Of a DNA stretch of 64,000 bases, positions 37,101-46,200 are shown piece by piece. Made by a program: the position numbers and the translations under genes. The notes below the pieces were generated by a model. That model searched no databases. It was not told the DNA's origin and saw only the letters and a list, made by a program, of their open reading frames with translations. How positions within the stretch are numbered: position 1 is the first letter of the stretch; every line of letters begins with the position of its first letter. This DNA is from Haliclystus octoradiatus (lineage: Eukaryota; Cnidaria; Staurozoa; Stauromedusae; Haliclystidae): contig OU744446.1 in NCBI GenBank assembly GCA_916610825.1, positions 31,968,608 through 32,032,607 of the forward strand, read 5' to 3'.

Positions 37101-40100
37101 CGTTATATACAGGTTTCACTGTATGATGCATTGATGCTAGGTTGACTACATGTTTAGATGGCCTTGCATTGCATGTCCCTGCAAAAAAATGTGTTCAGTT
37201 CAGAACTGTTCATGAACTTCCTGGACAGTTCCCGAACACATTATAAACAGTTTATAAACTAGTTCATGAGCGTTAAATGGCCTAATTTTCAAGGGATTAT
37301 TTAGGAACTGTCCATGAATATTCATGAAAATTGGGCCATTTAAAATTCATGGACTGTTCTTCCCAGGGGTCATTCCGTCTTATGTGCCTTGATGTTTGGT
37401 ATTCAATGCTACAAGGTCGAATGTCACAAAGAAGTGTGTACTTGGAAGAAGGGTATATCAATTCAATCTTATACAAATTATAGTTAATACACACAGTAGG
37501 TCGGTTTGATTAAATTTATGAAAGTTTTTCGAATGAGAATAGCATATAGAAAGTAAACAGTAAGACCTTCACATTTAAATTTATGCCATTAGTACAATAG
37601 TTCAAACCTGATTTAAAGTCATCTCTTTATTGGCATCTGGCATAATAACACCATGGTTCTTCGCACCCTAAAACCAATCAAATACTACTTGTAAGTATTC
37701 AAATCATTGTAGAAGATATTGAATCATAAATTGAGAAGGAACAACATAATTATGTTCTGCATATATTTTGAATGTGAAAATAAGTTACCATATTAGATTG
37801 AACTCTCTTTCCATTCTGTGTGCCTCTGTCATAAATGTATTTACCCTAAATAAAATTGTAAAGCAGCATTCCAATTATTATGAATTTTTAGTAAGTGTTG
37901 AGATTAAAATGTTTAAAATACGAGATTGAGACTCACAGCAGTATCTGAACCAACAAATGATATAGCTCTAATAGCTGGATGATCACAAACAAAATTCACA
38001 GCTGAAACAAGAAAAGATAAAAATAATGCTTCTGAGTTATATTTATGATCCTCGGTGTGATCCATCATCATCATCATCATCATCATTGACAACACATCAT
38101 CATTAAAACTACAAAGCAATAACATTTTCTGAGGTATAAAACTTTTTGTACATAACAAACATGGTCCACAAAAAAACAATTAAGGATAGGCCTATCAAGC
38201 AAGTTTGATTGTATTTAATAGGCACCGGTAGTTTAAAAAAAAAGTAGCCGCAAAAAGTTCAAAAGTCGCTTTATGAAAGAAGGTCAGATTTGGTATTACA
38301 CAATACAAATCTTAATATAAATCGGGGAATTTTCATTTCCTCTCAAGAAATGTAGCCTGCGTGCAGCAGACAGACTTTTTCTTTGTATAGCCGTCTGTAC
38401 ATTAGTGCTAAATTTAGCTTATTGATTGTTCATTCCACTGCCACTTTTTTGGTAGTAAGTTGTGATTGGTTAATAAAATATATGAACAATTGGAAAGTAT
38501 TTTAAAATAACGGGAATTGAGCAATAACAGGAAACCACACTAGGTAAATATTTGATTTAATATGAATTCAGTACAAACACTTGGGACTCGATACTCGGCG
38601 CCAATACGCAGACTGACTATACGAAGGAAAAGTCTGTCTGCTTGCAGGATAAAGAAATGGGGACAATCGCAAATTATACAAAACCATTAATGAATAAAAT
38701 CTGCAAAAATGCCAAAATAACAAATCATCAATTACCATCTTTAGATCCATGAATAACATTAAGTACACCATCGGGTACACCGGCATCTTGTGCCATTTTA
38801 ACAAGCATCATTGCGGCACCAGGATCACGTTCAGATGGTTTCATAAGAAATGTATTACCACAAACAAGAGCAAGAGGAAACATCTACCGAACACAAACAT
38901 AATGCTAGTTGAAAACTGCTGGAGATAGGACTTACAATATGAGTTATATATTCAAACTTTGTATGTATGTTTAACTTTGGGATACTGATATGCGTAAATT
39001 CAAGTTTGAGCATCGATACAATCTGTATAATCATTAAATTATTTGATTATTTGATTACTCTAATGTGGATCTTATTGATATGATAGTTTTTGAAATCATT
39101 CACTATGAAAAACAACAACAATTATATTGTGAAATATTTGTGAACTGTTCCGAGAATCTTTATAAATAGCTTTATTATCCCATCGGAAGGGGATGATCCA
39201 AGTGTCACCTTATTATTGTGTAGCCTACATGTATTGTAGACGGATCGGGTGGTCCCTTTACAAATATTTTCATGTAATGGTTTTCTCGTGAGCTTTATGT
39301 TCGCAGTAATCTATGAAAGTGATGATATTAAAGTTTCTTACCCAGAGTGGAATCATGGCTGGAAAATTGAATCTAAAAATGGATGAAAACGAAGAAATCT
39401 TAAGTATTTAAGCGTCCAACCATTTTTATATTTTTTAGATATTGACACATTTAAAATACCATATGTTAACTTACGGTGTGATACCAGCACATACGCCAAC
39501 TGGAACACGTAGAGAGTAGGTATCCATATCTTTGCTAATCGAGGGCAAATGCTCACCAAGTTGAAGCGACGTAATTGAGCAAGCATGTTCAACAACCTCT
39601 GTTGATTCAAACAAAAATATTGCATCACCTCAGCTGTGTTCCAGCAAACATATTTATAAGTACAGTGAAACCTGTATATAAGAGCCAGCTACGAGGTAGA
39701 TAAATTGACCACTATAGACAGGTGGTCTTTATATACAGGTTTTATTCAATAGAAAATACTGTTTTAATGATTGCAAGAGTGACCACTATAAACAGGTGGT
39801 CGTTGTATAAAGGTGAATGTTATAACATGTTTGACTGTATATCCTTGATATTGGGAGATTGCTTCAGATAAAATTACATTTTCAATTTGTACATGATCTT
39901 GTTGTGTTATGATCGCGCGAGGGAAAAGACACAAGAGGAGCATGTAAGAATACAAAATGCCTTTTCTTTCTAAAGAAGAATCTCCCAATAAATATGGGAT
40001 ATACATTTTAAAAGTTTGTTAAGTAAGCCATTTTATTAGGTTATTTGCTGTGGATACATTACAGGCTGGTCAATAACAAAGATTGGGAAATCTGCTTCTT

Positions 40101-42993
40101 CAACAGTTTTCAATATATAATCATGCACAAGAGCCAGACTCAATTAAAGTGCACAGTGACACCAACAATGTTCTATTTCAGAACCCTGGATGATGATTTG
40201 TGTTAAATTATCAGCATAAGTGATTTATAGTCAACATCATAAGTGCTACAGTACAGCATTACACTGTCTATGATGACCTCTGCGGAAAACAGTTTAGAAT
40301 TTCATGAAAATTGGGGCGATTTTACACTGATGAACTGTTTTTCTAAGGGGGGAAATCCTAAGGAACTATTCAAAAGTGCATTATAGGCAATGTGCTATCA
40401 CAGCCAATTATTCACAAAAAGAAGACATCAAATTCCAGCAGGAACATCAGTTGAATTCATTAAGTTATAAATAATAATCCATTATAAATAAAGGTGATGT
40501 AACAAACAGTTTCTGCAGTATATGTTCCTACAATGAAGTAGACATCACATTTACTAATAATGACAGTGGGATTCTTTTCTTCAATGAGCAATTCTCATTT
40601 TTCAAGTTTTCTGAACATTATAATTGCGATAACAGTAAGCTACAACAATTTTTATAGATCAACAATACAAACACTTACGCAGTCCGCGTAGCACATCTCC
40701 TTCAGCATCAACTAATGTCTTTCCCTGCTCCAATGTGATACTCTTGGCCAATTCACCCATGTTATTTTTGATTAAATGTTGCAGTTTAAACATGACCTGT
40801 TGACGGGTAAGGATTGATGTTTCTGACCAAGATTTGAATGCACGATGGGATGCATCAGCGGCCGCATTCATTTCATCAAGTGTCGCTTCAGGAACTTGAG
40901 TAATAACTTCATTTGTTGCCTGAAAGGTAAAATAGGGAAATGAAGGTAACTACAGCATACAGCTGCTCATTGCCTGATGATCGCCTTGGCGTGAAACTTT
41001 GAGTAGCAAACATGATTGTCTGACTTTTGATTTCACATTTTATATATTATCAATATCTATATAAAATAGCTAATTAGAATTAGAAATAAAGTCAAAGACT
41101 AGACTTTGCCCGTTGTCTCCGTTAGATAATTTTAAAAATAATCTAAAATAGCTTACTAATTATTATAAATAGTTAAATTTCATAGACAATGTTAAGATTT
41201 GATATTATGGAACTGGGCAAACGCCGAAACGTCTAACGGAATCAGAATAAAAGTAAAAACATTAGAAATCGCCAGTGTCGTTAAAAAATAATTAGTGTGA
41301 CTAAAGAACTCAAATCAAAAACTACAGACCTACTGGTATAAAAATGTGATACTAGTAGAATATATAGGCTAATATAGAGAGAATAATCAATTATGGCAAT
41401 GCTCAGCATCAGCGTTATTGGATGGACACAGAGATGCATATATTGCAACAATGAAATAGTCATATCATAGTATGCAAATTCTTTCAAGAGAGATAAATAG
41501 ATAAATGGATAGAGATAGGTAGCAACTGTTGTGTACTTACTGGGTTGTGCAGTGGAATCCATTTGTCTGTTTTAGAGTCAACAAACTTGCCATCAATGAA
41601 AAGTTGAGTTGGATACTATGAATTAAATATTATAACAAAAGTTAGCCTCACAAGTAATTAAACCAATATTTGAAGATTGATTATTTTATAGGAAGTTTTC
41701 ATAAACTCACAGTACTTGCTGATCGAGGTAAGATGGTTTTCACCTGTAACAGATAAATTTTATTGTAAAATTATTCAGTTCATTACTCAGTTGCAACAAT
41801 TTCAAATTTAGATAACAAATAAAGCTTTAACTACTGTAATCATTAACAACACATAAATATCTCTCGTCGACGTTTCTGAGTTTCAACTAGCTAGATCTCC
41901 CCAAGCACTGATCACTGGTATTAACCAAAGCTCCTATATTACAGCTAATATGTTGGCAGACATAGCGCTTGCCTTAATATTGTTCAAACAAAGCCTTTAT
42001 GACAAATTATTATAATATCCGTTAATAGATTTTTTTCAAATTGCAACATCAGCGTCAGATCAGAAAATCTTTGTTGTTAAACTGATACATCATGCATGCA
42101 ATATTTAAAAAATCGATGAAAGTATGAAACAATTTAAATAAGGATCTCCAGGCGTATTAGCCTATTTATCTGTAAATTAGTGCTCATTGGATAATGGAAA
42201 CAATTGCTGCATCCAAGGATTTCCCCTGATGACACCCCTCCTGTCCTCCCTACCAAAAAGCCCACAAGTTGTAACTGAGAAGATGGCATGGTCCTTTGAA
42301 AATGTGTTTAGACTTAATACATATTGTGAATTTAGGCCTCAAAACAGACTTTAATATTTCAATCAAGCCTGTGAGATATTCCACGTGTGTAGTTGCATTA
42401 ACAACAACAATTTGAATGGAAACCCGTGCACTTCATGAGTTCCGGTAATCAAAGATTTCACAAATCAGAGTAGAGGAAATCACAAGCAGCATTTTGTTGA
42501 AAACATAAATTATATATGATAACATAATGATTAAATATTAGGATGAAATTTGAAATGATAACAAGTCGGATCAACAGCGACCAGAACGCATTGATAGTAA
42601 TCGGATCCGACCACCTAATTTATAGGCCTAGCCAACACTTGCGTAACCTTTGACATTCCGAACAGTTACAGAGCTAAATATATCAAGTCAGAGTTTAGAA
42701 AATAGATTTTGTTCATCTGCCAGACATCAGTCAGCAAATGCACGCATATTTTCGTTTCTGTTTATGAAAAACATCTAATTAAAGATATTATTAGATGTGG
42801 GCCTATAAAGTCTAATTCTATTCATGATCTCATATTGTTACGAGGGCCTTGAACGTTTATCACTGTAGAATAAAGACATTCATTGAATGTAATTAATAAT
42901 CGAAAAGTTTCATCATTAGAAGATTACTGAGCTACAAAATTTACTTGCCAATGATGTCTTGAGAACACGCGATGAAGCTCGAACGAATGACAT
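28184..42993 (-). CDS. ALDH6A1: methylmalonate-semialdehyde dehydrogenase (acylating), mitochondrial
   Basis: CoA-dependent enzyme of valine and thymine breakdown: methylmalonate or malonate semialdehyde to propionyl- or acetyl-CoA. Seventeen exons in transcript order: 42993-42928, 41743-41711, 41615-41541, 40919-40679, 39598-39475, 39372-39342, 38883-38736, 38001-37937, 37845-37789, 37667-37608, 36223-36094, 34502-34405, 34022-33939, 31380-31306, 30758-30654, 29377-29279, 28285-28184. They join to 530 codons; human has 535. Landmarks: [40 protein letters not shown], '[15 protein letters not shown]', [10 protein letters not shown], catalytic Cys in [33 protein letters not shown], and the C-terminal MPTM. 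The N-terminus [19 protein letters not shown] is rich in Arg, Lys and Ser without acids, as in a mitochondrial presequence. The exon 1 donor is the least certain point: the tca|gtaatc site keeps the frame, whereas a nearer a|gtaaat site does not. Confidence 0.95.
28463..28584. mobile_element. small inverted-repeat element
   Basis: tgctcgcagactctctg at the left is the imperfect inverse of 'agatagtctgttgcgagca' at the right, with arms of roughly 30 bp. It lies in the last ALDH6A1 intron. Confidence 0.5.
30905..31247 (-). mobile_element. tRNA-derived SINE (family A), near full length
   Basis: The reverse strand reads head ('gagctaattcccctt' reversed gives the A box), B box in the complement of 'ggggatttgaaccacag', then body and tail with 'gaagtggctcttttcgctca'. 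It lies in the ALDH6A1 intron between exons 14 and 15, 58 bp from exon 14. Confidence 0.85.
31502..31616. repeat. perfect 18-bp inverted repeat enclosing a hammerhead-like motif
   Basis: tataattaaattaattgg at 31502-31519 is exactly complementary to ccaattaatttaattata at 31599-31616. The 79-nt interior holds the hammerhead-like core. The right arm abuts the 3' end of the minus-strand LINE. Confidence 0.85.
31531..31570 (+). ncRNA. hammerhead-ribozyme-like motif, copy 1
   Basis: The order fits a type I hammerhead. The stem I strand TTGC is followed by core CTGATGA, then a hairpin with CGC/GCG (stem II), core GAAAC, a 5-nt loop and the cleavage-type triplet GTA, then ACAA. TTG pairs with CAA; the innermost stem I pair is a C-A mismatch. 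It is copied with changes at 40970 and 55125. Activity is not shown by sequence alone. Confidence 0.45.
31618..33480 (-). mobile_element. CR1/L2-group LINE, broken and interrupted
   Basis: The minus strand encodes reverse-transcriptase pieces in order: [11 protein letters not shown] (33361-33410), [18 protein letters not shown] (32780-32850), [26 protein letters not shown] in a shifted frame near 32600, [17 protein letters not shown], and C-terminal '[15 protein letters not shown]'. The 3' end lies near 31620 in the 'gcgctataaaaataaata' tail. It is non-functional: the 5' end is missing, at least one frame shift lies near 32630, and a second LINE is inserted at about 32849-33361. It sits in the ALDH6A1 intron between exons 13 and 14, in the same orientation as the gene. 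Confidence 0.85.
32849..33361 (+). mobile_element. second LINE 3' fragment nested in the first
   Basis: The plus strand encodes the C-terminal end of another CR1/L2-like polymerase: ALLATS/'[16 protein letters not shown]' type words, then '[20 protein letters not shown]'. It ends with the 3' signature 'gcgccttgagctaatggata', 'cgtgcgctatataagaaat' and an ATATT tail. It splits the minus-strand LINE between its AFDTVNH and LKSRFGIQ motifs, so it is younger than its host. Confidence 0.8.
33687..33846. mobile_element. short inverted-terminal-repeat element (family of 4320-4473)
   Basis: Left end 'acatgagaattcaaatttc' and right end 'aaaattctcatgt' are inverted. The interior is shared with the copy at 4320. 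It lies in the ALDH6A1 intron between exons 13 and 14. Confidence 0.6.
34080..34200. mobile_element. old pogo-like MITE remnant
   Basis: The words 'gaggtgacctttctatagag' and 'gtgaccatcacggacaggtg' match the interior of the pogo-like MITEs at 36945 and 39663. The termini are not recognisable. Confidence 0.5.
34727..35622. repeat. 90-bp minisatellite, 10 copies, in an ALDH6A1 intron
   Basis: Ten almost identical 90-bp units contain 'cagtcatacatgctaaacag' and 'ccaccctgtctatagtggcc'. One base differs among the units (near 35479). The second word is the interior sequence of the pogo-like MITE family, so the array probably arose from such an element. Because 90 is divisible by three and the unit lacks stops in one frame, a spurious 302-codon plus-strand frame appears. 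It is antisense to ALDH6A1 and not a gene. Confidence 0.97.
36767..37160. repeat. 105-bp tandem duplication, second copy split by a MITE
   Basis: 36767-36871 and 36872 onward are direct copies (cagccaaatctctgacc...). The second is interrupted by the pogo-like MITE and resumes at 37122 with 'tatgatgcattgatgctagg'. The minus strand of the area is open for 106 codons with an in-frame 35-residue repeat (VNNKNCC.VRDLAE twice), but no protein family was recognised. Confidence 0.85.
36945..37121. mobile_element. pogo/Tigger-like MITE with TA target-site duplication
   Basis: Starts CAGTCAAACCTGTTATACAG and ends TATATACAGGTTTCACTG, flanked by TA on both sides. The first copy of the surrounding tandem duplication gives the empty site with a single TA. 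The interior contains paired 'gccacctgtctatagtggtc' words. Confidence 0.85.
37177..37369. mobile_element. gttcatgaac-family MITE
   Basis: Ends 'ccctgcaaaaaaatgtgttc' and 'gactgttcttcccagggg' are inverted. The middle has 'gcgttaaatggcctaatttt' and 'aaaattgggccatttaaaat'. It lies 240 bp from ALDH6A1 exon 10. Confidence 0.7.
38066..38088. repeat. (CAT)n microsatellite
   Basis: Seven to eight CAT units in an ALDH6A1 intron. Confidence 0.9.
39663..39837. mobile_element. pogo/Tigger-like MITE
   Basis: Starts CAGTGAAACCTGTATATAAG and ends TATAACATGTTTGACTG, flanked by TA (39661-39662 and 39838-39839). The interior has 'gaccactatagacaggtggt' twice in diverged form. It lies in the ALDH6A1 intron between exons 4 and 5. 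Confidence 0.8.
40277..40350. mobile_element. short gttcatgaac-family MITE
   Basis: Ends 'cctctgcggaaaacag' and 'gaactgtttttctaagggg' are inverted, with 'catgaaaattggggcgattt' inside. It is an internally deleted copy in an ALDH6A1 intron. Confidence 0.55.
40970..41009 (+). ncRNA. hammerhead-ribozyme-like motif, copy 2 (best)
   Basis: Stem I TTGC pairs fully with GCAA. Core CTGATGA is followed by a stem II hairpin CGCC/GGCG, then core GAAAC, a 5-nt loop and the triplet GTA (an allowed NUH cleavage site). The A and C after GAA pair with the G and U of GTA as the minimal stem III. All invariant core bases of a type I hammerhead are present, although the first stem II pair is U-U and its loop is very tight. 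It lies antisense in an ALDH6A1 intron. Confidence 0.5.
41105..41240 (+). other. crossed complementary segments (pseudoknot-like)
   Basis: TTTGCCC (41105-41111) is complementary to GGGCAAA (41215-41221). TCCGTTAGA (41118-41126) is complementary to TCTAACGGA (41232-41240). The order A-B-A'-B' makes the pairings cross. It lies about 100 bp after the hammerhead-like motif and may belong to the same element. Confidence 0.5.
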
Positions 42994-43204
42994 TATGATA
43001 CAAGATTTATGGACTCTTGCAAAATAAAGTTCTGCATCAAGCAACTTTTCTAGAGAGAGAACGTCATGTTCCAACTTCTAAAATTAATTTTGACTTACAA
43101 ATTACGAGGCTATCGAAACATGACTGGCTTTAGCGCGAAAATTTACAATTTCCAACTAATTTTAAGATTTATAGAAAAACATCTATTAATTTCTTTCTTA
43201 AAGA
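42994..43204. promoter_or_regulatory. ALDH6A1-SAE1 divergent promoter
   Basis: The two start codons face away from each other with 211 bp between them, so both 5' UTRs and core promoters must share this stretch. No TATA box or CpG cluster stands out. Confidence 0.7.
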
Positions 43205-46200
43205 ATGGAAGAGCTAGCATCTTCTACAACGAGTGATAGAGTTTTGTTTACAGAAGAAGAAGCTGCCGTGTATGATAGACAGATCCGTCTGTGGGGAGTT
43301 GAATCACAGAAAAGGTATGCTATGCCGCTGCCGAAAACTAGCTGAGCTTGCAGCTTCAAGATGTCATGACTCATGTCATGATTGTCATTAGTACCATTGT
43401 CATCCACTAATAGTCCAGATGATTGGTTTGATTTTGGTGTAGTGTTGGTTTAGAAGGGACATCACATATGTCATATCCAACCCAGTGTTTGTTTTCATTT
43501 TATGAATCAAAATACTGACAAAATTAAGATCTGAAATTTCAAATTACTTGATCAGAAAATCAACCGGGGCAAGGTCTCTGAAATGGCAGGTCTCCCTAGT
43601 CTCAATTTCCAATAAAATAGCTCAATAGTATGAATTTCATGTTGCACATACATAAAATACATTGCAATCTTTTAATCAATCAATTTATGATTTTCAAATC
43701 ATTCAGCCCATTCTCAATTCTAATCAGGATTCAGCCTGGATTGAGTTGAGGTCACCCCATGCAGGTTCAGCTGATTCACTCCAGGGGCGGATAAAGGATT
43801 TGTTTGCAAGTATGTCTAGCCAATTTAATGAATTATTTCTTGGGAAGAGGGTGAAGCCCAGTCTGCATTCGGGAAATTTTCTCCGCCGGATATTTTCCGC
43901 CAATATTTTATAACCCTGATTTTCCCGCCAAAATTATATGATAACAATAGAAAATGCATGTATTTTATCAAAGTGTAATACAAAAATCCACCGTCAAAGC
44001 GCGGAGAAGGAAATCCCACGCCAATTTGGCGTTGGCACTGAAGTACGAGCAGCTTGCTCCGCCGGAGATCTCCGGCGGGAAGCCTGTGGAATGCAGACTA
44101 GGGTGAATCCCTCTTCCTTCTAGGAAGATGCGGATGCACCCCCCGGAAAAGTTTTTGAAAGCTGCACTTCTTGAGGGGTTCTCTAGTATACTTCAAAACA
44201 TTATAAAGACAATATTAACAATACATTCCACTAATTAACATTCTTGAAGTTGATAATTTATTACATTAAAATGCTAGAGAGTTAATTATTGTTAGTTACA
44301 GAAAGATTTGAATTTATTGTTTCGATGAATATAACATTTATATATTATATGCAAATCATTGTTTGTGTCATGTCATATATATATTTCTTCACCAAAGCAA
44401 AATAGAACATCAACACAATTGAGCAACCTTACACCCAAGAAAAATGCTAAACACATTAAAATTAATCTAGTTCAAATCAACCAAATGTTTATGTTTACCG
44501 CATCCAGCATCGGTCTTGACTCTTCTTCGACTTAACAGAAGGGATAAAAGATAAAAGCCTCGACCAACGGCAATGAAATCACAATGGAAAATTTTACTAA
44601 TGAAATCCAGCATTAGTTCAACTGTAAGATAATTTATGTTACCGATAAATTCAAGTTTAACGATTCCAATTCAGTTTTGCATCAGCCATTTTGTAAAATT
44701 TTTGTTCAATGAAGCTCAAAGTCTATCAAAGTCATCAAAGATATTTTGTCAGCACTGAACTCCGATGACATTGATTTTATTAATATTTTCCAATCGCAAC
44801 TTATCTCTTGGATGCGGCAATTGTTTCCATTATCCAATGAGTGAGCATTAGTTTACAGATAAATAAGTTAATACGCCTGGAGAGACAACAATTGTCCTAA
44901 TCATCCAATGAAAATGGTAACATTAAATGAAACCAACCAACCAGTGTCTACAAACACATCGAAATACCTTTCTTTGTTGATGATAAAGCTATTGTTTGCT
45001 ATCGCCAATCTCAACATTGGAATTCAATCCTCGAGCGATCACGAATATGATCATAAGTCTTTCTTAGACGGTAGAAAGTCGTCTGAATGCAGACATGTGA
45101 AACTTGAAACTTGAACGCAGAAACTGGCGGCTTGGATTATTTTTATAATGTTTTTGGAAATTGCGTCATTATTTTGAATGACAATAGTGCGTCCAAATCA
45201 GCACCTGACGTACCATGTATCTGCCCCTAATTTTCTAATCATGTTTTTGGCCAGTCTGCTGTATGCTAGTTTGCATTTTGAGAATTTTCTTTAAAAAGCT
45301 TTAAATAATTATCTGATGACTCATTGGGCACCTGTGGAAAAACTCTAATAGAATAGGCCTACATGTCTTTTGAAATATACCCCTTTGAAAAACAGTTCAG
45401 GAGTTCATGAACAGTTCATGAATGTTAAATGGCTCCAATTGCCTGAACTGTTCATGAACTGTTCATGAACAGTTAATGAAAATTTGGGGCCATTTAATGT
45501 TCATGAACTGTTCATGAACTCCTGAACTGTTTTCGCAGGGGTAGGCCTAGATTGTCTTTATTGGAAAACCAAGCTTCTTTATAATTGAGTATAACAATCA
45601 TTAAATTGATCGTAAATATTTAGTTTATATACCAAAGTAATGTAATTCATGTAATTCAAGTGTAATGTATTTAATGCATTGGCAAGACAGTAACATCGGT
45701 CTCGCCTCAGATTCTAAGATGATCATTTAGTTTTTATAAATGCTTTTAAATACCGGTCTGAAACATTAAGCTACTTCAAAACTCAGAGTTCCTGATTGTT
45801 TCCACAATGAGTTCACAGATACGAAGTTGAGCATTAAATCATCATCATGTTCATCAGGCGATAGCCGCCATGCACAATCTAACAGAGAGTTAGTAGAGCA
45901 AGCCATGTTTATCTTATCTACATGACTTTCATAATGCAGTAATAAGCTACACTCTGTCAGCTTCCTGTATATTGTAAGATTTCCCTTTTTGTATGGTAGC
46001 CTATAATGTTGAGGAACAATCATTTTTTATTTGCTGTTTATTTTGGTTGTTCACTCTAGCAATAAAATACCACACTAAAATTGTTGTACCGTGTAACCCG
46101 CTTAAGTGCAAGTCAAAATTGCCAACGGTTTTCATTGCATTTATCCGAATTTGCAGATATCCGAAACTGTTCACCAAGGACTTGACCAAAAAATTGTTGA

